From the NCBI GenBank assembly GCA_022494885.1, contig JAGVSM010003811.1:62001-126000 (forward strand): 64,000 bases of DNA, in the 5' to 3' direction. Numbering within the stretch: the stretch's first letter is position 1; the number at the start of each line of letters is the position of its first letter. A program made the position numbers and the translations under genes. The notes below the pieces were generated by a model, which saw nothing but the letters and a program-made list of their open reading frames with translations, was not told the origin of the DNA and did not search any database. The stretch is from Micrasema longulum. Lineage: Eukaryota; Arthropoda; Insecta; Trichoptera; Brachycentridae. This document shows, one piece after another, positions 34,301 to 45,284 of the stretch.

Positions 34301-35545
34301 TAAATATATAATATCGACGCTGTCATATACGAATATGTGTATATCACCTTTGAATAAACTTAATAGTGATGGATAATTATTTGTAAATATATATTTTAAC
34401 TTTATTATTATGTTTTTAAAACGACATATTCTACCATATACTCGTATATGTAGATGTGTTACTATTATTAATTTTGTATTTATTTTTAATAAAAAATTAT
34501 TATAAATATAAATTATTAATAACGTATATTCATGTATTATTATATAACTTTTCTGCATTACCGTTTTTCGACACGTATAAATTTTTAAAATTTATATTTT
34601 TCTATAGTTATTTTGTATATTGTTTAAATATGTTAATAAGTGTTTTTGTTTTAAATATAGAAGAGTCCCGACTTAACACGAAATTTTCTAACAAGTCGGG
34701 ACATAATTGTAATTGTACTTTATGATAAAATTGTGTATTTTTGTGCATTCAATAAAATAAAATGTTAAACAGTATGTAAAGTGGCCACTTAAACCAGCTA
34801 ATTACAGGTCATAGTCCCTCTAAATGCCTAGACTTCTATATTACCCTGTATTAAATGTGCTTAATCTCTGATGTAATATTTATTTTTACATTATGTTTCT
34901 TGACATCCAAAACCTTAGAGGATCATCTGTTTATAAAACTGTTTTGTCTCATTAAAAATGAGAGCCATAAGCTGATTGTATATTTGTTGTTTTAAACGAG
35001 ATCAATCCAGAACCCGTGTTAAAATGGATAGTAAACTCAGTATAGTAGAATCATATTTTCTGTATGAATAAATAATTATTCTTATCAAAATAAATAAACA
35101 ACAACTTGTTTTTTAACCACTTATTTTTTATTTGTTCTACCAACCGGTTTCAAAGCTATACAAGGTTCTTTATCAAGATATAATTAACCAATGAATATCA
35201 TCCTATTTTGTTTTAACAATATGATTGCTAAATATTTAATCGAAACATATGGAGCTCAGTCAAGTCTTTTTGTCATGTTCTGGTAGAGATGGGAAGTGTA
35301 AAGTGAGATAGATACAATCTTTAAAACATCGTGAAAACCACTATGTTTTTAAGATCGTATCCATATTCACATTTTATTATAATGAATAATCACGAAGTTA
35401 AGGCTTCAAATGTAAATTTTATTTAAAATAATTAGTCCTTCATTTTTTTTTGAAACATGTACTGTCAGGTTACCGACAAAGATAATTCAAAATTGTATAA
35501 AAATATTCTGTGGCGGTTTTGCAGTCTCGGCCGCCTTAGGCCGCC

Positions 35546-36222
35546 CTAGGCCGTGTAGTACCAGCAGCCCCTTTCAAGTGTAGTGATTCTGAGTTTTTCC
35601 CGACCATTCTTTTGCTGCATCTCTCCACCTATATTAGTCTCACCAGGAAGTAGCTTACGCTTGCGAGTGTGGCGAAAATCTCTTTTATAGTCCTGTGCAT
35701 AGGACAGTTTTTTGACTTTGTTTTCGAAATCATCGAAGTTATCTCGTGTTTCACCAATAAAATGTATTAGTACATCATACAGTTCTATGACAATTGAAAT
35801 GTAAATTTCCACACTCTGAAGTTTCTTACTTGTCGAGTTGTTGCCATTCAGTGAAAATCTCCAGAAAACAGTCATGAAAGCCGTTTCAAGACGTTCCAGT
35901 TTCAAATGAATACCTCTCGCTTCGCGTATCACAGTTCTCTACTGTTGTGTGTCATTTTCGATGCAGACTAACGCTCCATGGATTGCATTCCACGATTTGC
36001 ATAAATATGCATCTAGACGAGCTGACCAACAAGTCGTTGATAGACTTTTGACGGTAAAATGGGCTTGAAGGAGTTCCAAACGCTGAATAGACGCTGCAAA
36101 AAAATGTATAACTTTTGCAGTAGAGAAAAAAACGAGCAAGCCTCTTGGCTGCTTTCAGCTGAACATTCACCTACTAAGTTGAGCGATGGTTTGATATGGT
36201 TTTCCAAAGAAATCGTCTAATT
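35546..36222 (-). pseudogene. hAT transposase remnant, ZMYM1-like, copy 2
   Basis: Same sequence and same frame breaks as 27719-28395. The identical breaks show that the gene was dead before the duplication. Confidence 0.75.
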
Positions 36223-36247
36223 TCCGCAATTTTTTAATCACATATTT

Positions 36248-36556
36248 TTGTTTATCGTCTTTCTCTTTGATTGGCTAGGCCATATACTGCGGATGCCTCC
36301 TGAGAGCCTTAACCACGCTTGCCTACTTTACAAGGCATCAGATTCTCGACGTCCTGGACGTCCACTGCTGACAGTTCGCCGACAGTTTACGTCAGAACTT
36401 CCGGACGAGAACCTGACTCGGGAAGACGCAAAGGAGTTGGCGGCCGACAGAGATGCGTGGAGGTCTTTGTGGATACCATATGCCTCAGCTAGGGAGCGGA
36501 CATGGAATGACGATGACTTTTTCTTCAGCCCGCTTACGATACTTAGCGCCACTTAA
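36248..36556 (+). pseudogene. LINE family W C-terminus, copy 2
   Basis: Identical 102-codon frame to 28421-28729 (DWLGHILRMPPESLNHACLL). Confidence 0.8.
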
Positions 36557-36984
36557 CCTTTTTTCCATCCATAGCTAATTGTGTCACTTCACGCGAGGAT
36601 GCGCGAGACCGATGCGGCCGCGCAACGACGCCTTCCCCGCGTACGCCCGTATTTTCTTATTATATTTTTATTTTTGCCACATCAGAATATCAAGCCGCCC
36701 TGGGCCTGGGCCTACTGGGCCTTCGGGCAAATCCGCCACTGCGAATTCCGTTTCAATCAACAAGTAATTGACAATAACTCTAGCCCGGGTTATCTTTTAG
36801 GCTTCCGTCCGCACTGCAGGCTGCAGGCTCTCCGGAGAAGATGCGCGATGGTTCTTGCATTGTAGGTATGCACTCGGGCAACCAAATCAACTCGAGGTGA
36901 AGCAGAGAAGCGAAAACAGGTTAAAACTGTACATATTACCGAGACATATATGGAGGCCAACGTAGCCAGCACACAAGCATTATT

Positions 36985-37280
36985 AATTATTTTATTTGCA
37001 TTTAAATCAAGATTGAAATGTCACTATCTAAATGTTTGAGTTGTTCCTTTCTCCTTCTTTTTTCCTTCCCATCCCCTCTCTTCTCTTCGTATAATAATGT
37101 AAATTTTTAGTTGATTCTTGTTTTAAATTTTCTATTAAATTATAATAATCACAATCATAATCTTATAAGATTCTGGATAATTACCTTAAACAATTACCAA
37201 ACTGAACGGTTCGGGTAGGTAGGAAGAAATTGCCTTAAGGCAATATGCCCTTATATGTATATAAATTGTACATGTAAAAA
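36985..37280 (+). mobile_element. LINE family N2 3' end, third partial copy
   Basis: gcatttaaatcaagattgaa, atgtcactatctaaatgttt and the tail aaattgccttaaggcaatat then gcccttatatgtat match 22370-22620. It lies just outside the duplication and is slightly diverged, so it is an independent insertion. Confidence 0.75.
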
Positions 37281-37860
37281 AATAAACCGTAAATGAGATT
37301 TCACTCAGATTCAGATTTCAAACTTCTGCCTATCAATTAGGTAGACCTTTTGCGCGGTAGATAAACGCACTGACGATTACACCATCAGGCCGATAAAAAA
37401 CAATAAAATTACCTTCTCAAATATCCGACGAAGCAAGAAGCAACGAAACTCGCTGAAATCTTGATGGATGTTTAAAAAATATGGATCATACATAATAGAT
37501 TTTTTAAATTATTATTTTGATTTGTTTTTTTGTAAATATTTTTTCAAAGTGAATAATTACTATATTTATAAACCACCATGTTTTTATTTAATTTAATTTA
37601 ATATAATTCTCAACTTTACTAAGTAACATTTATATTTCAGGACAAAACATTTACTCATCATTAATTACTATTATTTTTTTTTTACTGATGTTATGTTTCT
37701 ATCTTACCGTTGCATTTTACTTTGTATACTTTTTTTGTTGTTTTTTTAAAATTTTATTTCCATTTAATTTAGTTTTAATTATACTTTGATACAATATATT
37801 TCATATTATGTGTTACATCGTAATTTTTTTACCGCTGTGATTATTTTTGTGTTCTTCTCT
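37281..37860. other. AT-rich DNA, nothing recognised
   Basis: Long T-rich stretches and no coding frame. Confidence 0.5.
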
Positions 37861-37865
37861 TCTTC

Positions 37866-38150
37866 TTTTCCACATCCACTCCTAAGTGGAGCATGTGGAC
37901 ATCACCAGTTGCCTCCGGGAGACCCTATCGCCAGCCAGCACTTGTGCCTCTTCCCACGTCAATCCAGCGCCCCTTAGTTCCGCCGAATAAAGTCGAAAGA
38001 TCGTCATCGTCGGCCTTCCAAGACGGCGTGAGGCCGCAGGTTTAAAGAAGAGGCAACTCGGGTTTAGGTTCTCCCGGGGCATGCGCAGCGCGTGTCCGTG
38101 CCGGGTCCACCGCCGCATCCTCGAGACGCTCGTTATAAAAGGCTGTTGCT
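37866..38150 (-). pseudogene. LINE family W C-terminal fragment
   Basis: The minus frame at 37882-38118 reads HGHALRMPRENLNPSCLFFK, RRLGRPTMTIFRLYSAELRG and LTWEEAQVLAGDRVSRRQLV. It is closest to the copy at 3300-3985 and truncated upstream. Confidence 0.8.
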
Positions 38151-38580
38151 GCCGTTCTCCGTCCGTTTTTTTTTCATTTATAACTCACATTTTTGTGTTA
38201 AAATTGTCGTAAATGGTTCTTTGAACCGTTGATGAATAAATACATACATAAATAATGAAATATTTGACGAATTTGTATTTTTCTAAATTATACTTTTAGA
38301 ATTTTAATACTAAAATACGAGTAGATAGTGGATATTAGGTAGACATAAAACCGTAAAAAAAAATGGAATCCAGTATGGGTACCGTATTTTTCGGACCTCA
38401 AGACGCAATTTTTACTCTGAAAATTCATAAAAAAATGAGGAACTTCAGTCCTACGGAAAATCGGACACAACAAATGTTCTTATGCGCGGTAAAAAAAAGT
38501 TGGCCTCGTGTTGTAATGGTTAGCGCGTATGCAATTTTTATACATAAAACAATTAAGGGGATGAATAAAATAAAAACAAT
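38151..38580. other. No gene recognised
   Basis: AT-rich; short open frames only. Confidence 0.5.
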
Positions 38581-38584
38581 AATA

Positions 38585-38860
38585 AAATTTAACCAACGAT
38601 GTCATACATATGAAACAAGGGGTAAAAAAAAGATAAGAATACCAATGAGGAGAAAAACATAATCTCCAAAATTTATTGTGCAAGGGAAGCTGTAAAATGA
38701 GTTACCTGAAGAAATAAAGGAAATAGAAAAAATCTAAATATTTAAAATTACTTAATTTGAAAAAATATGTGATTATTGAGAAATTTTGATAAAAAAATTG
38801 TAATATTGTTAAAAGTTCTTAAGATGTTATGAACTAACTTAATAAATAATAAATAAATAT
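38585..38860 (+). pseudogene. LINE C-terminal remnant and A-rich tail
   Basis: The plus strand reads FNQRCHTYETRGKKKIRIP then, after stops, NELPEEIKEIEKI. The Y.TR....IRIP...LWN.LP.EIK pattern is the extreme C-terminus of Jockey-like LINEs. It ends in aataaataataaataaata. A second, weaker piece lies at 39110-39310. Confidence 0.5.
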
Positions 38861-39574
38861 GTTCATTTCTTGTTTTGACCTAATGGAAATCTATGTTCCT
38901 CTTAGAATCATTAATATTTTATATGCATAGATCAAGTAGAAAAAAAACGAGAAGATCTTAATTGTATAGCAATAAAAAAGAGACTGATGTATAATATGAA
39001 TGCCCAAATATTTATTTAATGAGATAGTGCTAAATAAAAAAAATCGTAATTATATTACTAAAAATGAGGATGGAATAACGTTGTCATTTAAAAAAAAAAC
39101 AGAATCTCAAAATTGTATTATGTGAGTATAAAGGTTTGAAAACGTATGAAGAGATGCCTGAAGGTATGAAGAATGAAAAAAGTTGAAATGAATTTAAAAA
39201 TAAATGTTATGTGAACTGTAAAATAATGTAAATAGATGTGTCAGTATAATAAATGTAAATATTAGTTAATATACTATGTATTGTAATAGAAGCTAACTTA
39301 AGAAATAAATAAAAAAGTTTTCATAAATATGTTTATTGATTTATTTATACAACAATAACGTACACGTATACAACAATAGAACTCCATCGTGAACTGCTAG
39401 TTTTGCCTCCTGCGATAAACATTTGTTTTTTTATACATTTCATATTAGACTTTTGGCACAAAAAGCGGACTAATATTGCTTCTACTTGGAGTAGGCTCGG
39501 TATACAAAGGGTCGGCAAGCCAGAAATATAAGTTTGCCTAATGTTGCGATCGGTTCGGATCGGATGCTTGGACT

Positions 39575-40025
39575 AGAGAGAGATAATAATTCTTATGCTG
39601 ATATATTCAATGTTAAATATTTCTAGTCTACAAAAATGTAGAACTAATATTGATTCCATATATATGTTCGGCATACTAAATGGTATAATCGATGTTCTAT
39701 CAGTACTGGGACAAGTAAAATTCAATATTCCGACTCGTAGGTTGAGAAACAATGAAGTACTGTTCATCGATCAGCATAGAACAAAGTATGGCCTTAATCC
39801 TCCAATGAACCGTATTTGTTGTACTGTTAACTCAAGACAATATCTGGACTTTTTTGGTTTAAGTTTACAACGATTTAAACGAGCACTAAATAAATAGTCC
39901 AGATCTAGTCACGATGTCCCTTATGTTTGTCAATGGTTCTTTTCTTTTTTCAAATTGTTTTTAACTATTCTTTTATTGTTATATTTAAAAAGTATAAATT
40001 GTATACATGGACAAAATAAATAAAT
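39575..40025 (+). pseudogene. LINE C-terminus, same family as 905-2530
   Basis: The frame at 39595-39897 reads MLNISSLQKCRTNIDSIYMF, PTRRLRNNEVLFIDQHRTKY and LDFFGLSLQRFKRALNK, nearly the same as the minus copy at 1060-1548. The 3' UTR ends near 40020 with aaaataaataaa. Only the last 100 codons remain. Confidence 0.85.
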
Positions 40026-40950
40026 TTGTTAACACTAATCATAATTCATTACAAATTCACAATGCGAATGCCGATTATTCCATCACTAATATTCCTTGAG
40101 ATTTCAGTCCACGGCATGTGTCAAACGTCAAACTAAACATAATGAAAAATAATTCCATACTTCAATATCGCAACATTCCAATATATGACTAGCTTATAAT
40201 TTAGACAATTAGCTTACAATTTAGACAAAACTAAAGCTTAAATAATCATAAGAACACCTTTATTTTATCAGTTGGTTGGGAGAAGTTGGAATTTGGCAAT
40301 AAATCCACTAATGTATAATTTATAAATAAAAAATAAACAAAAATACGTATCCAAGAAAACAAAGTTAAATTTAATAGTAAATTTTTAAATAAATTCATTC
40401 CTTTTCTAAAAAACTAACGAGTGAGGTTACATTTTAATGCATTAACAATATATAAAATTATGTAAAATCGTGATTCAGCAGGATGCTCAATTTTATGTCA
40501 TTTTTCGCTACAAATACTATTCAAAACGAAACACCTTTTCAAATGAAATGCATTTTTAGACCGACACAAATATTCCGGATAGTAATGTATGGGAAACGGG
40601 CAGCGGGCGTCGTTATGCTGGAACGGCGGATATGGAATAATGATTGCATAGTTTAAATTCTAAATTGAATATTCTACTACGTTGACTTTTGAACTCGCGG
40701 GTTTTGGATTTAGGAGTGAATCATTTCTGGTTTCCGATTCCTTCCCCGGGAAGACCTGCCGCCGACTTCCCGGGAAACAGGCTCTGTCGGTAGTCCGTAC
40801 CTCCACTATCTTCGACAAATCGTACTTAATCGTGAACCCGTAAATTTACAATTTTATAATAATAGTAATAAGAAACTTTATTTCATTTTCTTTTCATTGT
40901 AGAAATAACTCGCGTAATAATAACGGAGTACGGCTTCTTTATTTAGTCTG
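40026..40950. other. Unrecognised DNA; LINE-tail stem near 40275 and twin palindromes near 40743-40774
   Basis: tggttgggagaagttggaat then ttggcaataaatccactaat (40272-40315) is a worn LINE family N tail. At 40743-40774 ttccccgggaa and ttcccgggaa occur about 20 bp apart, with cccgggaag (40745-40753) matching cttcccggg (40766-40774) in reverse complement. This 40590-40860 stretch is GC-richer than its flanks and shows no repeat family, so it could be unique regulatory DNA. Confidence 0.35.
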
Positions 40951-40954
40951 CACA

Positions 40955-41165
40955 ATACATTACATTTACAGAAAGATTTGAAAAAATCCAATGGACATTT
41001 CTTCGAAATCTGAACTGGAGATGTAAATTTACTGACCAAAACTATACATCTTGTAAAACATATAAGTTACCGAGTCTGAGTGATCGTCGTCTAATACTGG
41101 ATACGGGTATATTGACTGGACGTCTGTATAGCCCAACTCTAGTCTCAAAATAAGCCTTTAACACT
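40955..41165 (+). pseudogene. LINE family K thumb fragment, plus strand
   Basis: The plus strand reads RFEKIQWTFLRNLNWRCKFT, YKLPSLSDRRLILDTGILTG and RLYSPTLVS. The minus-strand piece at 49855-50460 encodes the same words (RFEKIQWTFL, DRRLLLDMGVLQDILSGRLD). The fragment is only about 70 codons and is frameshifted at its ends. Confidence 0.65.
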
Positions 41166-41970
41166 TCCTGTAGCTCAATCACAATATACTCGTATTATAT
41201 GTTATATTAAAAACATGCTTAGTATTTGAGCGATCACCATGAACAATAATGAACAAGCTTAAGTTATCGCAGTCATAAGTCAACGCGTGTGTCGGTTTGT
41301 TTTCCTCGTAAATAAATACAGTTCATTGGCAAAAATCAGCGTTTGCCATAAAAAATAATACAATTTATTGCATTTGCAAAATAGTAAGGAGTATCCAATA
41401 CAAAAAAGTGAAAATTAAATTACAATTACTATGGGACTGCTTTTCTTGGCATTTGGCTTGCCAACTGTCGGCTGAATGCAATGAATAGCGTGATAGATAA
41501 TAAATAAATGAAAATAGCAGTTTTGGAATATTTTCCATATTTACACCGGTGAAATTCAAATATGTGATTGCGCAGTAGTATTATACGTCGCGAAACGTAA
41601 ATATTTTCACATTTAATATTAGGTGTTCACGTACTCGTATGTTCCATTGTGATCCCGAATACGATAAACAACTATAGTGAGAAGTTGTTATCACGTCGTT
41701 TATTAGCACGTCGATAATTATTTGTGATTGAGCTACTGGCTACCGTACTCGTCACACATCTAACTGTTTATTCCATGTAACATCCGTTCGCACTAACTAT
41801 GCCCCGAACTCTCCACATGTGCGCTTCGCTAGAGAGTATGATTCAAACTTTCATTATATTGACCCTTTCGATTGTAATAAAATGACTTTCAAAATGCGAG
41901 CTCTAAAATTAATACTTTATGCTAATCTTTGTTGAAATTTCACATTGTTTATGTTCGTTTGCGTATTCTA
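41166..41970. other. No gene recognised; dispersed repeat at 41783-41816
   Basis: catccgttcgcactaactat then gccccgaactctccacatg recurs inverted and slightly diverged at 49744-49777, so it belongs to an unidentified repeat. Otherwise AT-rich without a supported gene. Confidence 0.4.
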
Positions 41971-41979
41971 CAGTATTCA

Positions 41980-42300
41980 TTAATTTTTCTTACAATATCT
42001 CAATTTTGCAATCTTATAATGTTTACAAATAGTAACTTATGCACTTGTTACAATACTAAATTGATACTTATTCACATACACACACACACACACATTCACC
42101 CACAGACCCTTATCCACTCATCTCACACACGCACATGCACACACACACACACTCACCCTCATACACTCTCTCTCACTCATCACACACACAAATTCTTATT
42201 CTATACCTTCTTGTTCATGTGGATATGTGTTATTGGTTTAATTAATTTGATGTTATTTCGTTTGTACGTATTCGCTGTTGATATCCCAAATAAATGAAAT
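41980..42300 (+). mobile_element. LINE 3' UTR with CA-rich block
   Basis: A CA/CT-rich stretch (cacacacacacacacattca, ctcacacacgcacatgcaca) is followed by gtggatatgtgttattggtt, gttgatatcccaaataaatg. The minus-strand sequence at 48545-48830 carries the same order, including gggatatcaacag and aaaccaataacagatatcc. The CA block is thus part of a LINE 3' region and not an independent microsatellite. The 122-codon frame across it is a low-complexity artefact. Confidence 0.6.
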
Positions 42301-42554
42301 AAAATGGTCAGCAATATTCGTAAGAAATATTATAATGTACAGCCGGGGGACCAATATTCAAGTGCAGATTTGTTTATTTGGATTTATTTTTAATAATATG
42401 AATTACATTTATATATTAATAATATTACTAGTTGTGTACGATTAATTACCTTACATTCTGTACATACTACATTTATGTGACAATAATTCATGTCACCAAC
42501 ATAAGAGGAAGCCTCTAATTGAACATTTGACTTTATGAAATGTATTTATAATAT

Positions 42555-43110
42555 ACTAGCGGACCCGACGGACGTTGTCCTGCCAGAACGTTGGCTTGCC
42601 TGCTTACCTTGGAAAAAGACTTTTCATCGATTGAATTTGAAAACTGAAATAATTAATTTTCTAATATATATTTTTTTTGCAAATGACAAACTCGGCTCTT
42701 CTCACTAACAGGAATGAACTTTATTCATGAATGCTATTTAAAAAAATGAATTGAATGACAGTTAATATTACTTTAGTTTTAACAAAAATCCAGTAAAAAG
42801 AATTAAACGGGAAGAAATTATTAGAAATATGAGAAAATAATTTGATTTGGGATCCATAAAAAGCTAATGTTGTTTGTAAACATTTAATAACAAACTTTTT
42901 TTAACGCAAAAAAACAACATTCTTCCATTTCAACATTCAACCCTGGTAGGTCGATGAAAAAAATATTTATGCTTCTATTTTTTTTTACAGGTTCGATTGA
43001 AAATGTTAATATCTACGAACACGCGCAGCTCAAAGATCTATATTTTGCTGAAAACCGCACGTAAATCGGTTATGCCGTTTAGGAGGAGTTCAGTAACATC
43101 ACACGTACAG
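42555..43110 (+). mobile_element. Non-autonomous repeat with ctagcggacccgacggacgt start
   Basis: It starts ctagcggacccgacggacgt then tgtcctgccagaacg and ends near aaccgcacgtaaatcggtta, tgccgtttaggaggagttca, gtaacatcac. From memory, sequences starting ctagcggacccgacagacgt and ending in an aatcggttcagccgtttagg-like motif are common in insect genomes. I cannot confirm the family without a repeat library. No coding frame is present. Confidence 0.5.
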
Positions 43111-43199
43111 AAGAATCAAAAAGATGTATCTTATAGTTTTATAAATGTCTGTTGGCTTTTAAATAATAATAAATACGCATAAATATATTTTTTTAATAA

Positions 43200-43395
43200 A
43201 AAGAAAAATATTTCAGTTCTCATTATTTACTAAAATATCACAAATTTTCAGACCATTTCCTAAAAGTCGTAAATAACTTGTGCTGGAAAAATGGAAATCG
43301 AGTTGTGGTAGGGTGGGATTCGAACCTCGGACCTTAGGCCCTTGAGTTTGCTATACTACCACGGGACCACAACCCGGTTCAAATTTTATATATAA
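43200..43395 (-). mobile_element. SINE family B, minus strand
   Basis: On the minus strand: gttgtggtcccgtggtagta (A-box side), gtccgaggttcgaatcccac (B box), ctaccacaactcgatttcc, then gttatttacgacttttagga. It matches 4545-4722 and the copies at 44950 and 45120. Confidence 0.7.
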
Positions 43396-43488
43396 AGGTT
43401 TAAAAAAAAATGTGTAATCCATTTTTGTTTTAAAAAATCAACTAAAATATTTTTTTTATTTTTTTATTTATTTTTTTTATTGAAAAAA

Positions 43489-43572
43489 GAAATATTTGCG
43501 TTCTTATGATTTACCCAAATATTTAATTTTGAGGGCCATTTTCAACGAGTTGTAAATAACTCACTATTAGAA
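43489..43572 (-). mobile_element. SINE family B tail fragment
   Basis: On the minus strand: tagtgagttatttacaactc, gttgaaaatggccctcaaaa, ttaaatatttgggtaaatca, taagaacgcaaatatttctt. This is the cleanest example of the family tail; the head is missing. Confidence 0.65.
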
Positions 43573-43607
43573 AATGGATTAGAAAGTAAATGGAATAGAA
43601 AATTATC

Positions 43608-43860
43608 TTATGCTATGTCCTCATGGCGGTCTCGGCATTTGCAGCCATCGCTTGAACAGGGGCGAATGGATCCACCCCGCAGTGGCTTGGAGAAGCGCGT
43701 TGTTGGAGTTTGTCGGATGTTCCCGTCGGCCATAACTATAAATGTTTCATTTCCAGTTGGATACATTTTTACGGGGAATATCAGGAGCGAATCTTCTACA
43801 TGAGCGATTATGCGTAGCTTACCATTATATTTGACAATCCATAACAATGTTTTACGGTTA
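43608..43860 (-). CDS. Unrecognised 80-codon frame, possible exon
   Basis: The minus frame reads LWIVKYNGKLRIIAHVEDSL, LIFPVKMYPTGNETFIVMAD, GNIRQTPTTRF and ends GCKCRDRHEDIA then a stop at 43608. The composition is protein-like (mixed hydrophobic and charged residues, few low-complexity runs), unlike most frames here. There is no ATG at the start, so if real it is a terminal exon. The LIFP..M.......VMAD arrangement loosely recalls the end of yellow/MRJP-family proteins, but the Cys-containing tail does not, and I would not name it. A decayed transposon ORF is the alternative. Confidence 0.3.
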
Positions 43861-44555
43861 CTTTATTTACAGAAATACAAACAAAATATTATTATTTCTT
43901 ATAAATCATTGCCACAGTTTGTACTCGTATTTTTCTCAAAATATGAATAAAACACGCCCAGCACCAGCGGTGATCTATGCTTATTTCTTCATACCAATAA
44001 GGATTTTTAACATCTTAAACCCAGTGGCGGTTTTTTTCTCCTGGAGTAAGCTTGCAGATTACGCAAATCATTTGAAGATTCTCGATTTGGAAAACAGTAT
44101 TTCAAACATTATTTCTTATGGGCTATTTTTCTTTGACCACCATTACTTTCACGCAGTCATATCGTAGAACATTATTAAGGGCATATATTTTTATTTCATT
44201 TATTTAAACCAATCGACAGGTTGTTAAATAAACGCTTACGGATTTGTAGATAAAAAAAGTATATGAACAGTTCATAAACAAGTATGTAAACAGTTTATAA
44301 ATTTTCAATAATTTTCATAGTTTATTTGGTCTTAAAATAGCACAAACATTATTTTACATGTTCTGCGTTTTGACAGTAAGAAATCCGTTGTGAATAATTC
44401 GAGTGTAAGGTGTACATAATCAATCTCCTTGGAAATATCTAGTGTTGTAGGTCACTTCATTTTTCTCAACGAACTTACTAATGTGTCGTGAAATAATGTT
44501 ATATTTATGTAAACATAACACATTACTAAATAGCATTACCTGTCAAGGTATTTAC

Positions 44556-44732
44556 GTGAGGAAATCCTCCCCTCCTCCGCTCGGGACCGGCCGGCGGCGG
44601 CGGCGGCAGCGGCGGCGGCGGCGGCGGCGGCAGCGGCGTATGGCGGCACCGCGGCCAGGGTGCCCGCCGCGCCCCGCGTCTCGGCGCCCGGGTCGCGGGC
44701 CTCCCGCCCGCGGAAGCCCACCCCCGGCGCAC
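44556..44732 (-). CDS. Candidate host exon, Ala-rich (exon B)
   Basis: A sharp GC-rich island in AT-rich DNA. On the minus strand one frame has G or C in almost every third position and reads APGVGFRGREARDPGAETRG, AAGTLAAVPPY, then fifteen Ala, then GRSRAEEGRIS. Stops (TAG TAA) lie just upstream of a possible acceptor (tgctcag at 44739-44733), and a possible donor (c/gtaaat) follows at 44555. The span of 177 nt is divisible by three, entering and leaving in phase 1. Poly-Ala tracts of this kind are common in insect transcription and RNA-binding factors, but I cannot name the gene. The plus-strand poly-Arg frame is a shadow. Confidence 0.35.
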
Positions 44733-44949
44733 CTGAGCATTACTATGGTCCACTGATAATGGTGCGGTCGAGTGGAAAAATCTGGAACCAAATATAATTC
44801 AATCAACAATTCAATTAACTGCAACTAAAACGTGATCTGTACTCCGAGGCTCCTTTAGTTATAAATTTTATTGTTGTTGAGTAAAGTGAGTGCGAATGCA
44901 AAAAAGTTGAAATAAAAAAAAAATTGTAAATATCTTACTAAAATAAATG

Positions 44950-45255
44950 GGTACAGAGTTGGGGTAGAGTGGGGTTCGAACTCTGGACCTATGATCCGTG
45001 AGTTCGCAACACTTGCCACGGGACCACAACCAGATTCAATTTATAGGGTTTATGGCCTGTCACCGTCGCCAATAGTTTAATAAATCGACTTGCATATAGT
45101 ATATTCAATATGCGAATGAAAAAAAGTGAAAAAGTCATCCATCAGAAGTCTGAGGTTCGAACCAAACTCTTTCACAACTTCATTTTTTTTTTAATAGTGA
45201 GTTATTTATAACACAAATATTACGGTAAATCATAAGAACGCAAATATTTTTAAAC
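44950..45255. mobile_element. Two SINE family B copies in inverted arrangement
   Basis: At 44950-45040 the minus strand has gttgtggtcccgtggcaagt and gagttcgaaccccactctac (head and B box). At 45130-45255 the plus strand has tctgaggttcgaacc, actttcacaacttcatt-like body, agtgagttatttataacaca and gtaaatcataagaacgcaaa. The copies point away from each other and could fold together if transcribed through. Confidence 0.6.
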
Positions 45256-45284
45256 ATCACGAACAACACAATGATTTCACTTAC

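Larger units (their letters stand above)
28906..36721. repeat. Tandem segmental duplication, copy 2
   Basis: Second copy of the 7.8-kb unit, 37 bp longer because of an insertion near 33876-33922. Its sub-elements are: chimera 28906-29083, GC-rich stretch 29330-29780, LINE 3' end 30015-30410, MITE 30416-30713, long-TIR element 30952-31893 with LINE 31305-31720, MITE/LINE 32995-34883, hAT-like element from 35508, LINE family W 36248-36556. Its right flank continues naturally into the hAT end, unlike copy 1. Confidence 0.95.
35508..36741. mobile_element. hAT-like element, copy 2, both ends present
   Basis: The left end ctgtggcggttttgcag at 35508 and the right end gggcaaatccgccactg ending at 36741 are inverted, imperfect copies. 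Inside are the hAT transposase remnant (35546-36222, minus) and the LINE family W block (36248-36556, plus). Eight-base flanks (aaaatatt and cgaattcc) do not match, so a target duplication is not visible, and the exact superfamily of the ends is inferred from the transposase. Confidence 0.7.

Noticed and set aside
41929..42297. 122-codon frame rich in His and Thr
   Set aside because: It translates a CA-repeat block that belongs to a LINE 3' UTR, repeated inverted at 48545-48835.
44481..44756. Plus-strand frame with a poly-Arg run
   Set aside because: It is the other-strand translation of the GC-rich Ala-run exon candidate; third-position composition favours the minus strand.
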